Positions 1 to 8,935 of a stretch of DNA of 64,000 nt are shown here, in pieces. Every line of letters begins with the position of its first letter. Positions within the stretch are counted from its first letter, which is position 1. Source of the stretch: Falsiroseomonas algicola (GTDB lineage Bacteria > Pseudomonadota > Alphaproteobacteria > Acetobacterales > Acetobacteraceae); assembly GCF_011040385.1 (NCBI RefSeq), contig NZ_JAAIKB010000003.1:310001-374000 (forward strand). The letters run 5' to 3'. The notes under the pieces were generated by a model. The model saw nothing but the letters and a program-made list of their open reading frames with translations, did not search any database and was not told the origin of the DNA. The position numbers were made by a program, and so were the translations under genes.

Positions 1-279
1 GGTCAGCTGGATGGTGGCGCTGCCATCCTTGGCGGCGTTGGAGGAGAAGTAGAGCAGGTTGTCGATGCCGGAGAGCTGCTGCTCGATCACCTGCACGACC
101 GTGCTCTGCACCGTCTCCGCCGAGGCACCGGGGTAGGAGACCTGGATGGAGATGGCGGGCGGGGCGATGGCGGGATACTGCGCCACCGGCAGGATGCGCA
201 GCGCCAGCAGCCCGGCCAGCATGATGCCGATCGCGACCACCCAGGCGAAGACCGGGCGGTCGATGAAGAAACGCGCCAT
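1..279 (-). CDS. RND efflux pump inner-membrane permease (N-terminal part)
   Basis: The first 93 codons of an AcrB/MexB-type (HAE1) permease; the rest lies off the left edge. The start [13 protein letters not shown], followed by one hydrophobic helix and a periplasmic stretch with YPAIAPPAI and [10 protein letters not shown], is the standard opening of this family (full length about 1,040 residues). These pumps use the proton gradient to expel drugs and solvents through a periplasmic adaptor and an outer-membrane channel. The start lies 4 bp after the stop of the adaptor gene, so both form one minus-strand operon with the adaptor first. No outer-membrane channel gene is in view. Substrate cannot be read from the sequence. 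Confidence 0.93.
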   Translation of the reverse strand, partial: MARFFIDRPVFAWVVAIGIMLAGLLALRILPVAQYPAIAPPAISIQVSYPGASAETVQSTVVQVIEQQLSGIDNLLYFSSNAAKDGSATIQLT

Positions 280-283
280 GGGC

Positions 284-1480
284 TCAGCTGCCCGCGCGGG
301 CCACGGGGGTGGCGCGTTCCGTCGGGTTCACCCGCGCACCGGGGCGGATGCGCTGCACGCCTTCCACCACCACCCGGTCGCCGGGGTTCAGCCCCTCCGT
401 CACCAGCCAGTCCGTGCCGATGGCGCGGGTGGTGCGCAGCGTGCGCGGCTCCACCACGTTCTGGGCGTTGACCACGAAGGCCATGGGCTCGCCGCGCGGG
501 GTGCGGGACACCGCCTGCTGCGGCACCAGCAGGGCGCGGTCGGTCACGCCCTCCTCCACCTCGGCCCGCACGAACATGCCGGGCAGCAGGAGCTGGTCGG
601 GGTTCGGGAAGACCGCGCGCATGGTGACGGAGCCCGTGCCCTGGTCGACGATCACCTCGCTGAACTGGATCTCGCCGGGATGCGGGTAGCGGGAGCCGTC
701 CTCCAGGATCAGCGCGGCGCCGGCCCGGTCGATGGAATCGCGCCGCAGCGCGCCGCTCGCGACATCCCGCCGCTGCTGCAGCAGCGCGGCGCTGGGCTGC
801 GTCACGTCCACATAGATCGGATCGAGCTGCGTGACGGTCACCAGCGCCGCCGCCTGGTTGGCGGTCACCAGCGCGCCTGGTGTCACGGTGGAACGGCCGG
901 TGCGGCCATTGATGGGGGAGGAGACGCGGGTGAAGGCGAGGTCGATCCGCGCGGTCTCCAGCGCCGCCCGGGCGGACATCACATCGGCCTGCGCCTGGCG
1001 CAGCGTCGCTTCCGCATTCTCCAGGTTCTGCTGGGAGACGGCCTGCGCCTGCACCAGCGACCGGTAGCGGGTCGCGGTGCCGCTGGCCGCGCGCTCCGTC
1101 GCCTCCGCCCGCGCCAGCGCGGCCTCCGCGCGGCGCACCGCGGCTTCGAGCGTCGCCGGATCGATCTGGAACAGGGGCTGGCCGGCCGAGACGCGCTCGC
1201 CCTCATTGAACAGGCGTTCACGCAGCACGCCGCCGACCTGCGGCCGCACCTCCGCCACGCGATAGGGCGCGGTGCGCCCCGGCAGCGTGGTTGTCACCGG
1301 CACTTCCTTGCGTTCCAGCGTCACCACCGTGACGGCGGGCGGCGGGGGCGGCGCGCCCTGGGCCGCGGCCTGCTTCGGCGGCTCGTCGCAGGAAGCGACG
1401 AGACCGATCACGCCGACCAGCGCGAGACGCGGCAGCAGGCGGCGCGGCAGGGTCTGCCTGAAGCCGGGGGAGGGTTGCAT
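284..1480 (-). CDS. RND efflux periplasmic adaptor (membrane fusion protein)
   Basis: 398 aa, usual length for AcrA/MexA adaptors. An N-terminal hydrophobic segment ends in VASCDEPP, a lipobox-like Cys near residue 30, so it is probably a lipoprotein anchored in the inner membrane. Next come the lipoyl half-motif ([20 protein letters not shown]), an Ala/Glu/Arg-rich coiled-coil hairpin at about 90-170, the second lipoyl half with INGRTGR, and the beta-barrel region containing GMFVRAEVE. The start has GAGGTCGC a few bases upstream. It links the permease encoded directly downstream to an outer-membrane channel. The upstream 96 bp hold three inverted repeats (separate entry) and no regulator gene is adjacent. 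Confidence 0.93.
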   Translation of the reverse strand: MQPSPGFRQTLPRRLLPRLALVGVIGLVASCDEPPKQAAAQGAPPPPPAVTVVTLERKEVPVTTTLPGRTAPYRVAEVRPQVGGVLRERLFNEGERVSAGQPLFQIDPATLEAAVRRAEAALARAEATERAASGTATRYRSLVQAQAVSQQNLENAEATLRQAQADVMSARAALETARIDLAFTRVSSPINGRTGRSTVTPGALVTANQAAALVTVTQLDPIYVDVTQPSAALLQQRRDVASGALRRDSIDRAGAALILEDGSRYPHPGEIQFSEVIVDQGTGSVTMRAVFPNPDQLLLPGMFVRAEVEEGVTDRALLVPQQAVSRTPRGEPMAFVVNAQNVVEPRTLRTTRAIGTDWLVTEGLNPGDRVVVEGVQRIRPGARVNPTERATPVARAGS

Positions 1481-1511
1481 GCGACCTCGATGAAACGCGT
1501 CGGTTGTCGGA

Positions 1512-1582
1512 ATGGGAAACTGGCGCGTTTCCAGCGGAAGTCAACATAAGATGCTGCAACGCAGCGTAACCGGCAGTTACGC
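1512..1582 (-). promoter_or_regulatory. Control region of the RND operon with three dyads
   Basis: Between the adaptor start (1480) and the MFS stop (1577) lie three perfect inverted repeats: GGAAAC-N6-GTTTCC (1515-1532), GCTGC-aac-GCAGC (1552-1564) and GCGTAAC-cggca-GTTACGC (1564-1582, overlapping the MFS stop codon). The first has the spacing of a TetR- or MarR-type operator. The last could equally end transcription from the MFS gene. A TTGACT at about 1533-1538, read on the minus strand, is a possible -35 box. Assignments are inference from position. Confidence 0.4.
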
Positions 1583-2707
1583 GGCGCGTCCCCGCAGCCA
1601 GGTCGTTGCCAGGAAGGCCAGGCAGATGGCAGCAGCGAAGAAGGCGAGGCCATGCGTCGCCGCTTCCATCGACAGCCCCGCCAGCACCGGCCCCGCCAAC
1701 GCGCCGGCGCCCCACATGAAGCCCATGGCCGCATAGACGCCGACCAGCGCCGATCCCTGGAAGCGGCTGCCCACCACCGCCAGCATCACCGTATAGATGC
1801 CCACGAAGCAGCCGCCCCAGACGAAGAGCAGCGCATAGGTGGCCCAGGGGTTGCCGAGCGCCAGCGGCCAGGCAAGCGCGCCGAGTCCGGCCGCCAGCGC
1901 CAGCAGCCGCACGAGGCGCAGCCGCTCCATCCGGTCCGCCAGCCAGCCGATCGGCAGCTGCAACAGGATGGCGCCCGCCATCATGCAGGTCATGAGCTGG
2001 GTCGCGCTGTCCTCCGTCCAGCCGAGCCGCACCGCGTAGAGGGCAAGGAAGGAGAGCCCCGCCGTCTCGATCGCCGCGTTCAGCACCACGGCGGCGATGG
2101 CGACGGGGGCGAGGCGCATGAAATGCAGCGGGCCCTCATGCGACGGCGTCTCGAAGGCCGGCGCCACGACGCGGGGCGAGGCGACGAGCAGCGTCGCCGC
2201 CAGCGCGATGCCCGCGCCGACCATGTAGGGCAGGGCGCCATGCGTGCCGAGGAAGGAGAGCATGAGGGGGCCGAGCGCGAAGCCCACGGACATCGCTGCC
2301 GTGTAGGCCGCCATGGCGCGGCCGCGATTCTCCTCCGTGCTCAGGCTGTTGGTCCAGGTCTCCGACATCACGAAGAGGATCTCGGACGCCGCGCCCATCA
2401 GCAGCCGCAGCAGGAACCACACCCAGACCAGGCGCACCAGCGGGAAGGCCACCAGCACCGCCGCCGCCAGCAGCAGCGCGATGATGACGAGGCGCCTTAT
2501 GCCAAGCGGCACGACGATCCGCGGCAGCAGCCAGGCCATGGCGAAGACGCCGATGGCATGCATCGCCGCATTGGCGCCGATGGTGACCTCGCTGAGGCCC
2601 TGGCCCGCGAGGTCCAGCGCGATGAGGGAGGCGCTGAGGCTGTAGGTCAGGCCGAACAGCGTCGCCACCGCGATGACCGCGGCGCGGGACAGCAGGTTGT
2701 CAGGCAT
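1577..2707 (-). CDS. MFS transporter
   Basis: 376 aa, with hydrophobic helices spread over the whole length (about 10-12 predicted), typical of the major facilitator superfamily. The short loop WLADRMERLRLVR in the second half fits the conserved MFS loop between helices 8 and 9 (G-x-x-x-D-R). The ATG at 2707 was chosen because it overlaps the hyuB stop by 8 bp, a translational-coupling arrangement, and the protein then starts MPDNLLSRAA directly before helix 1. It is the last gene of the minus-strand hyuA-hyuB unit, so it may move the lactam or hydantoin substrate or its product. The substrate is not evident from sequence; some efflux MFS proteins look the same. Confidence 0.85.
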   Translation of the reverse strand: MPDNLLSRAAVIAVATLFGLTYSLSASLIALDLAGQGLSEVTIGANAAMHAIGVFAMAWLLPRIVVPLGIRRLVIIALLLAAAVLVAFPLVRLVWVWFLLRLLMGAASEILFVMSETWTNSLSTEENRGRAMAAYTAAMSVGFALGPLMLSFLGTHGALPYMVGAGIALAATLLVASPRVVAPAFETPSHEGPLHFMRLAPVAIAAVVLNAAIETAGLSFLALYAVRLGWTEDSATQLMTCMMAGAILLQLPIGWLADRMERLRLVRLLALAAGLGALAWPLALGNPWATYALLFVWGGCFVGIYTVMLAVVGSRFQGSALVGVYAAMGFMWGAGALAGPVLAGLSMEAATHGLAFFAAAICLAFLATTWLRGRAA

Positions 2708-4331
2708 AGCCCATCCGGGCATCGCGGTCGCTGGCGTCCGGCGCGCGGTCCGCCGGTGGGCCGAAGCCGCCGCCGCCCGAGGTTTCCAGCCGCACCACAT
2801 CGCCCTGCTGGAGCTTGAGGTTGTCCGTCTTGGGCGGGATCGGGCTTTCCGCGCCATCCCGCCGCAGCACCAGCGCGCCCTTCGCGGCGGGGCCGCCGCC
2901 GGCCAGCCCGTAGGGCGCGTGATCGAAGCGGTCCATGTTCGCCGTGAAGAAGCAATGCGCGCTGTCCACGCGCCATTCGCGTACCAGCCCGAGCCCGCCG
3001 CGCCGCATGCCCGCGCCGCCGCTGCCATCGCGGAGCGCATAGCGCAGCACGGTCAGCGGCAGCTGCGCCTCGATCATCTCGATGGGGATGTTGCTGTTGT
3101 TGTGCATGCCGCTGGCATAGGCGTTGACGCCATCCTTGGCGGGATGCGCGCCCGATCCGCCGATCTCGATCTCCACCAGCACGTCGCGCTGGCCGCTTTC
3201 CTTCACCGTCTGGAAGGTGGTGACGTAGCTGTTGCCGTAATAGGCGGCGGGGATGAGGTCCGGCACCGCCTGGTGCAGCGCACCGTTCATGGCGTTCAGC
3301 AGCCGGTGCGTCACCGCGATGCGATGCGCGACGGGCGCGGGGTGGCGGGCATTGACGACAAGGCCCTCCGGCGCCGTCACGCTGATTGGCCGGTAGCAGC
3401 CCGCCGACATGTGCAGCGAGGAATCGGCGCAGCACATCAGCGCGAACATCACCGCGGCATTGGTGGAAGCGAGCGTCGCATTGGTCGGCCCCGCCACCTG
3501 GGGCGAGCAGCCGGAAAGGTCGACGCGCGCCGTCTCCCCTTCGATGTGCAGCCGCACATGCAGGCGGATGCGCTTGCCGAGATCGATGCCGTCATCATCG
3601 AGGAAATCCTCGAACTCATAGACGCCGTCGGGCATCCGCCCGATGGCCGCGCGCATGCCGGCCTCGCTCATGTCGAGGATGCGCTGCCCCGCCTCGATCA
3701 TCGCCGCGGCGCCGAAGCGATTCGCCAGCCGGGCCAGCGCCGCCGCGCCCACCTCCAGCGAGGCGAGCTGGGAAGAGAGGTCGCCCAGCAGCAGATCGGG
3801 CTTCCGGATGTTCTGCCGGATCATCGCCCAGATGCCCTCGTTCCGCACGCCACGCTCGATCAGCTTGACGGGCGGAATGCGCAGCCCCTCCTGGAAGATC
3901 TCGGTCGCCTTGGCGGCGTAGGAGCCGGCGACGAGCCCGCCGACATCGATGTGGTGACAGAGCGTGCCGACGAAGGCGATGCGCGCGCCGCCATGGAAGA
4001 CGGGCCGGAAGGCCAGGATGTCCGGCAGGTGCTGGCCGCCGCAATAGGGATCGTTGAAGATGACGACATCGCCCTCGTGCCAGGCCTCCGGCTGCACATG
4101 GTCCGCCAGCAGCGTGCGCAGCGCATGCGTCATGGAATTGAGGTGGCCGGGGATGCGCGCGGATTGCGCGAGGTTCTGGCCCTCGGCGTCGAAGACGGCG
4201 GTGGAGTAGTCCAGTAATTCGCGCACGATGGTGCTGCGGCTGGTCCGCCAGATCGTGATGTCCATCTCCGCCGCCGCCGCCGTCAGCGCGTTGCGGATGA
4301 CCTCGATCTCGATGGGGCCGAGCTTCTTCAT
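2700..4331 (-). CDS. hyuB: Hydantoinase B / 5-oxoprolinase beta-type subunit
   Basis: 543 aa, the usual size of HyuB. The start MKKLGPIEIEVIRNAL, the block EGQNLAQSARIPGHLNSM and the block FNDPYCGGQHLPDI are signatures of this family, which with HyuA forms ATP-dependent hydantoinases, 5-oxoprolinases or acetone-carboxylase-like enzymes in the cytoplasm. The start overlaps the hyuA stop by 4 bp (ATGA), so the two subunits are translationally coupled. The C-terminal GxG-rich part (GSGGAGMRRGGLGLVREW) is intact. Which ring or carbonyl substrate is used cannot be told from sequence. Confidence 0.94.
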   Translation of the reverse strand: MKKLGPIEIEVIRNALTAAAAEMDITIWRTSRSTIVRELLDYSTAVFDAEGQNLAQSARIPGHLNSMTHALRTLLADHVQPEAWHEGDVVIFNDPYCGGQHLPDILAFRPVFHGGARIAFVGTLCHHIDVGGLVAGSYAAKATEIFQEGLRIPPVKLIERGVRNEGIWAMIRQNIRKPDLLLGDLSSQLASLEVGAAALARLANRFGAAAMIEAGQRILDMSEAGMRAAIGRMPDGVYEFEDFLDDDGIDLGKRIRLHVRLHIEGETARVDLSGCSPQVAGPTNATLASTNAAVMFALMCCADSSLHMSAGCYRPISVTAPEGLVVNARHPAPVAHRIAVTHRLLNAMNGALHQAVPDLIPAAYYGNSYVTTFQTVKESGQRDVLVEIEIGGSGAHPAKDGVNAYASGMHNNSNIPIEMIEAQLPLTVLRYALRDGSGGAGMRRGGLGLVREWRVDSAHCFFTANMDRFDHAPYGLAGGGPAAKGALVLRRDGAESPIPPKTDNLKLQQGDVVRLETSGGGGFGPPADRAPDASDRDARMGYA

Positions 4332-6361
4332 GCCGCGATCCTCCGCGCGATGATCGCGCCCTCGGGGTCGAGCGCCGCGCGCCAGCCGGCGGCGATGACG
4401 TGGGTGGCGAAGGCTTCCTCGATGATGGCGGGGCCCTCGATGGTGTCGGCCAGGCGCAGCCTCTCCCGCCGCCAGACCGGCCAGGAAGTCGCCGCGCCGC
4501 CCTGCCACACCTGGCGCGATCCCGGTGCCGTCGCGGTATCGGCGGGCGTCGCGCTCGCCTCCTCCGGCTTGTCGAGCCGCCCGATGGCGGCGGCGCGCAA
4601 GGTCACGATCTCCACCGGATCGCCCTCCGCCGCGTAGGAGAAGCGCGCGCGATGCGTCGCGTGGAAGCGCGCGAGCAAGGGCGGCAGGGCAGGGGCCTCC
4701 GGCCAGGGCACCAGCAATTCGAAGGCCTGGCCGCGGTAGCGGAGATCGGCCGAGATCTCGACCGCACGCTGCGCGGGCGCCACGCCATCCTCCGCCAGCC
4801 GCGCATCGGCCTCCGCGCGCAGAGCCTCCACCGCCGCCGCCACAGCCTCCGCCTGGTCGTCGCGATACAGCCGCGACCGCGCGAGGTCCTGCACGAGGTC
4901 GGAGAAGAGGATCCCGTAGGCCGAGAGCGTCCCGGGCTCCCGCGGGAAGACCACTTCCGTGATGCCGAGTTCGTCCGCCACTTCGGTGGCATGCAGCCCG
5001 CCCGCGCCGCCGAAGGACAGCAGCGCGAAGTCGCGGGGATCGAGCCCCTTCTCGAACAGCGAAAGCCGCACCGCCGCCGCCAACTGCGCATTGGTCACAC
5101 GCAGCACGCCCTCCGCCGCCGCTTCCGTGCCCAAGGCGAGCGGTGTCCCGATCCGCGTCTCCATCGCCGCCCGCGCGCCCGCGAGGTCCAGCGCCATCGC
5201 CCCGCCCAGGAAGAAGTCGGGGTCGAGCCTCCCCAGCACGGCATTCGCATCCGTCACCGTCGGCTCCGTCCCGCCGCGCCCGTAGCAGACCGGCCCCGGC
5301 CGTGCCCCCGCGCTGCGCGGCCCCGCCGTCAGCCGCCCCGCCGCATCGACGTTGGCGATGGAGCCGCCCCCCGCGCCGATGGTCCGCATCTCCACCATCG
5401 GCAGCCGCACCGGCAGCCGGTCCACCTCCCCCTGCGTCACCAGCCCGATGACGTGGTCCTGCACGACGGAGACGTCGAAGCTCGTCCCCCCCATATCCAC
5501 CGCGACCAGGTTCGGCCGTTCCAGCCGGCGGGAGAGCCGTTCCGCCGCCAGCGCGCCGCCCGAGGGGCCGGAGAGCAGCAGCCGCGCCGGCTGTTCCGCG
5601 GCCCGCCGCAGGCTGCACATGCCGCCATTCGACTGCACCAGGAAGATGCGCGGCCTGAACCCGTCCTCCCCGAGCCGCGCCTCCAGCCGGGCCAGGTAGC
5701 GCTGCACCACCGGCATCAGCAGCGCGTTCAGCACCGTCGTCGACAGGCGCTCATACTCCCGGATCTCCGGGCTGATGTCGGAGGAGAGGCTGATGGGCAC
5801 GCCGGGCAGCGCCTTCGCCACCGCATCCCGCAGCGCGCGTTCATGCGCGGGGTTGGCATAGGCATGCAGCAGCCCGATCGCGATCGCCTCCGGCGCCGCC
5901 GCGCGCAGCCTGTCCGTCAGCGCGGTCAGGTCACCCAGCGGCACCTCCACGCTGCCATCCGCGCGCATGCGTTCCACCACGCCGAAGCGCCGGTCGCGGT
6001 CCATCAGGCAGGGGAAGGGGTCGGGCGCCAGGCCGTAGATGTCGCGCCGGACGTGGCGCGTGATCTCCAGCACATCCTCGAACCCCGCCGTCGTCAGCAG
6101 CACGCCGCTGGCCAGCTTGCGTTCCAGCACCGCATTGGTCGCGATGGTCGTGCCGTGCAGCAGCAGCCCCACATCGGCCAGCGCGAATCCGAAGCGCGCC
6201 GCCGCCTGGCGGATGCCGGTCATCAACCCCTCGGAGGGATCGGCCGGCGTGGTGGGCGCCTTCCAGGCCATGACGCGGCCGTGGCGCTGGTCCAGGATCT
6301 GGAAGTCGGTGAAGGTGCCGCCGATATCGACCGCGATGCGAACGGGCTGCGTCGCGCTCAT
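4328..6361 (-). CDS. hyuA: Hydantoinase A / 5-oxoprolinase alpha-type subunit
   Basis: 677 aa, full length for HyuA. It opens with VDIGGTFTDFQ, the ATP-binding phosphate loop of the actin/acetate-kinase fold. LLHGTTIATNAVLERK follows at about 70-85, and VAVDMGGTSFDVS near 290 is the second phosphate loop. GGAGGLHA and the C-terminal EGPAIIEE are also family blocks. It supplies the ATPase part of the ATP-dependent ring-opening enzyme, with HyuB encoded immediately downstream. First gene of a three-gene minus-strand operon (hyuA-hyuB-MFS). Confidence 0.95.
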   Translation of the reverse strand: MSATQPVRIAVDIGGTFTDFQILDQRHGRVMAWKAPTTPADPSEGLMTGIRQAAARFGFALADVGLLLHGTTIATNAVLERKLASGVLLTTAGFEDVLEITRHVRRDIYGLAPDPFPCLMDRDRRFGVVERMRADGSVEVPLGDLTALTDRLRAAAPEAIAIGLLHAYANPAHERALRDAVAKALPGVPISLSSDISPEIREYERLSTTVLNALLMPVVQRYLARLEARLGEDGFRPRIFLVQSNGGMCSLRRAAEQPARLLLSGPSGGALAAERLSRRLERPNLVAVDMGGTSFDVSVVQDHVIGLVTQGEVDRLPVRLPMVEMRTIGAGGGSIANVDAAGRLTAGPRSAGARPGPVCYGRGGTEPTVTDANAVLGRLDPDFFLGGAMALDLAGARAAMETRIGTPLALGTEAAAEGVLRVTNAQLAAAVRLSLFEKGLDPRDFALLSFGGAGGLHATEVADELGITEVVFPREPGTLSAYGILFSDLVQDLARSRLYRDDQAEAVAAAVEALRAEADARLAEDGVAPAQRAVEISADLRYRGQAFELLVPWPEAPALPPLLARFHATHRARFSYAAEGDPVEIVTLRAAAIGRLDKPEEASATPADTATAPGSRQVWQGGAATSWPVWRRERLRLADTIEGPAIIEEAFATHVIAAGWRAALDPEGAIIARRIAA

Positions 6362-6443
6362 GCTCGCGCGGGCCCACGCTCAGAACGGCGCATCAGCGAG
6401 TCTCCGGTCGGTTCAGACCGGCAGCATGGCCGCGCCGTGAAAG

Positions 6444-6478
6444 CGGCGCCAGCCCGGGTCACGCCCGGGCCGGCGCCG
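6444..6478 (-). terminator. Strong GC-rich hairpin downstream of the HU gene
   Basis: Two 7-bp stem segments, CGGCGCC and GCCCGGG, separated by one mismatch and closed by a 5-nt loop, make a 15-bp stem. It starts 6 bp past the HU stop (minus strand) and is followed only by a short TTTC tract. It probably ends the HU transcript and insulates it from hyuA, whose start is at 6361. Confidence 0.7.
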
Positions 6479-6484
6479 AACGCC

Positions 6485-6796
6485 TCAGGCCTTCGCGGCC
6501 TTGCGCTTCGCCTTCTTCATGCCGGCCAGCGCGGATTCCTTCAGCGCCGGGCTCGCCTTGAACTTCACGGTGGCGCCGGCCTTCACCTGCACCTTCTCGC
6601 CGGTGCGCGGGTTCATCGCCGTGCGCTTCGCCGTCTCGCGCACCGCGAAGGCGCCGAAATCGGGAATCGTGAAGCGGCCGGTCGCGACGATCTCGGTCTT
6701 GATCGCGGCGATGATGTCGGCAGCGAGCTTGCCCGCGGCGTTCGCCGGCATCTCCGTGGACTTCACGATCACATCCGTGAGGAACTTCTTTGACAT
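6485..6796 (-). CDS. HU-family nucleoid DNA-binding protein
   Basis: 103 aa. After MSKKFLTDVIV comes the HU/IHF fold, with the family block GRFTIPDFGAFAVRETAKRTAMNP (beta arms entering the minor groove) near residues 42-65, then GEKVQVKAGATVKFK. The C-terminus has a Lys/Ala tail (KKAKRKAAKA) seen in some proteobacterial HU proteins. It bends and compacts DNA. The gene is monocistronic: a strong hairpin follows and about 150 bp of non-coding sequence precedes it. GGAGACGCAA lies just upstream of the ATG. Confidence 0.92.
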   Translation of the reverse strand: MSKKFLTDVIVKSTEMPANAAGKLAADIIAAIKTEIVATGRFTIPDFGAFAVRETAKRTAMNPRTGEKVQVKAGATVKFKASPALKESALAGMKKAKRKAAKA

Positions 6797-6949
6797 GTTG
6801 CGTCTCCTTGCAGGCAGCACCGCATAGCCGAGCGCGATGCCGATGTCAGCGGCGAAGTCAGGCGATTCGCCGATCTTCTCGCGCTGCACTGCGGAAATTC
6901 CGTGATGTGACGCCCCGGAACGGCTTTTCGCGGCGAAAACCGCAGGGAT

Positions 6950-8935
6950 TCACGCCGCCGCGGCCATGCGCCTGAACCCCAACGCCGCCAGCCGGGCCTG
7001 CGATTCGGCCGAATCCAGCACCCGCAGGAAGGCCCGGACCGGCGCGCGATCCGCCCGCGCCTCGGCCAGGAAGAAGTCGTAATGTTCATCCGCCAGCGGC
7101 AGGAAGCCGAGCCCATAGGCGCGCGCCACCGTCTCGATCGCCACCCCCCAATCCGCGCGTCCCTGCGCCACGGCGGCCGCGACCGCATTGTGGGATTTCG
7201 GCTGGTTTGCGTAGCCCGCGGGCCTCGCGCCGCCCAGCAGCCCGTCCAGCAGGATGCGCGTGCCAGACCCCGCATTGCGGTTCACCAGCAGGCAGCGTGG
7301 ATCGGCCGAGGCCGCCGCCACCGCCGCCGCCCCGTCCATCCCGGCGAAGCGGCCGTCGCCGGGCCGGAACACCACCCCCTGCAGCCGCCGCCAGCCCGGC
7401 ACCAGGCGCAGCCCCGGCGCCAGGAAGGGCGCGTTGTAGGCGCCCGTCTTCGGGTCCAGCAGATGCGCCGGCGCCAGGTCGCATTGTCCCCGCTTCGCCG
7501 CCGCCAGCCCGCCCAGGCTCCCCACCGCCAGGCTGCGCGCGCCGATCCCCTCCGCCGCCAGCAGGTCCAGCATCGCATCCAGCCCGACGCAGTGGCTGCC
7601 GATGATGGTCAGCGCCGGCAGCCTCGCTGGCCCGCCGATCAGCGTCACGCGCAGCGCCTGCCCGGCCTCCGCCCCCTGGTCCAGCGCCGGGATGGCGAAG
7701 AACCCGTCCGCGGCTCCGAAGGCCGTGACGCTGCCCGAGCCCTTGCCGAGCGGCCAGGCCATCAGCCCGTCCTCGCCCCCATCCTGCCCTTGGGCCAGCG
7801 ACGCCATCACATATTCCTCGCGCCCCAGCTCGCTCGGCATCCGCACCGCGAGCCGCGCCGGCACCTCCGCCTCCACGCGTTCGGGAAGCCCGGCCATCGC
7901 CCGCAGCAGCGGCACCGCGAACCGATGGAAGGTGAAGACGGCACTCGTCGGGAAGCCCGGCAGCACGAAGACCGGCTTGTCCCGCAGCCTTGCGATGCAG
8001 AGCGGCTTGCCCGGCTTCAGCGCCACCCCGTGCACGATCACGCCATCCCCCAGGATGCGGTGGGAGACATCGCCCGCGCCCTTGCTGGTGCCGCCGGACA
8101 TGACGACCATGTCCGCCTCCTCCAGCGCGCGGGAAAGCGCGGCCGACAGCGCCGCCTCCTCATCCCGCAGGATGCCGAAGGGCAGGGGCTCGCCGCCATT
8201 CTCCGCCACCGCCGCCGCCAGGATGGCCGCATTGCTGTCGGGGATGGCGCCCGGCGGCAGCACGCTGCCCGGCGCGCGCAGCTCATCGCCGGTCGAGATC
8301 ACCGCGACGCGCGGCCGCCGCACCACGGGCACCGAAGCGATCCCGCAGGCCGCCAGCATGCCGATCTCGCGGCTCGTCACCACGGTGCCGGCGCGCAGCA
8401 CCGTCTCCCCCTTGGCGATGTCGCTGCCCGCGAACCCCACGAAGGCGCCGGGTGCGGCGGCGCGGGACAGCAGGATGGCGGGCGGCTCGCCCTCCTCCAG
8501 CCCCCCTTCCTCCATCACGGTATGCTCGATCATCACCACGGCATCGGCGCCGCGCGGGATCACGCCGCCGGTCGCGATGGCGGTCGCGGTGCCCGGCGCC
8601 ACCTCGATCCCCGGCGCCACGCCGCAGGCCAGCACCTCCGCGTTCAGCACCAGGCGGCGCGGCGTCGCCTCCGTGGCACCGGTGGTATCGGCCGCCCGCA
8701 GCGCGAAACCATCGACGGCGCTGCGGTCGAAGGGCGGCGCATCCGCCGCCGCGGCGATGGGGCGCGCCACCACGCGGCCGAGCGAGTCCGCCAGCCCCAC
8801 GCTTTCCTCGCCCAGCGCCTGGAACGGAAAAGCCGCGCGCAGACGCGCCGCCGCTTCCTCGGCGGAGACAACATCGAGAAACTGTTCCTGCCGCGCGGCG
8901 CGGCGGATGCGCTCAACCAGGGAAGGATCGGTCAT
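6950..8935 (-). CDS. moeA: MoeA molybdopterin molybdotransferase fused to a PBP-like domain
   Basis: 661 aa: MoeA (about 1-435) followed by a periplasmic-binding-protein-like domain (about 440-655). MoeA inserts molybdate into adenylylated molybdopterin to make Mo-cofactor. The signatures are intact: RSAVDGFALR (71-80), VISTGDEL (212-219), GGTSKGAGD (281-289), LKPGKPL (306-312) and LPGFPTS (325-331). The C-terminal part (GSHCVGLDAML, NRNAGSGTR, ADWGVAIE) resembles molybdate-binding domains that elsewhere occur alone or fused to regulators; it has no export signal, so it acts in the cytoplasm. The start overlaps the stop of the preceding MoeA-like gene by 4 bp (ATGA). A user of the cofactor, the PaoABC-like enzyme, lies 40 kb away. 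Confidence 0.92.
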   Translation of the reverse strand: MTDPSLVERIRRAARQEQFLDVVSAEEAAARLRAAFPFQALGEESVGLADSLGRVVARPIAAAADAPPFDRSAVDGFALRAADTTGATEATPRRLVLNAEVLACGVAPGIEVAPGTATAIATGGVIPRGADAVVMIEHTVMEEGGLEEGEPPAILLSRAAAPGAFVGFAGSDIAKGETVLRAGTVVTSREIGMLAACGIASVPVVRRPRVAVISTGDELRAPGSVLPPGAIPDSNAAILAAAVAENGGEPLPFGILRDEEAALSAALSRALEEADMVVMSGGTSKGAGDVSHRILGDGVIVHGVALKPGKPLCIARLRDKPVFVLPGFPTSAVFTFHRFAVPLLRAMAGLPERVEAEVPARLAVRMPSELGREEYVMASLAQGQDGGEDGLMAWPLGKGSGSVTAFGAADGFFAIPALDQGAEAGQALRVTLIGGPARLPALTIIGSHCVGLDAMLDLLAAEGIGARSLAVGSLGGLAAAKRGQCDLAPAHLLDPKTGAYNAPFLAPGLRLVPGWRRLQGVVFRPGDGRFAGMDGAAAVAAASADPRCLLVNRNAGSGTRILLDGLLGGARPAGYANQPKSHNAVAAAVAQGRADWGVAIETVARAYGLGFLPLADEHYDFFLAEARADRAPVRAFLRVLDSAESQARLAALGFRRMAAAA

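Noticed and set aside
4400-6793. A 797-codon open frame on the plus strand
   Set aside because: Antisense to hyuA and HU. Arg/Pro/His-rich translation with no motif; a GC shadow.
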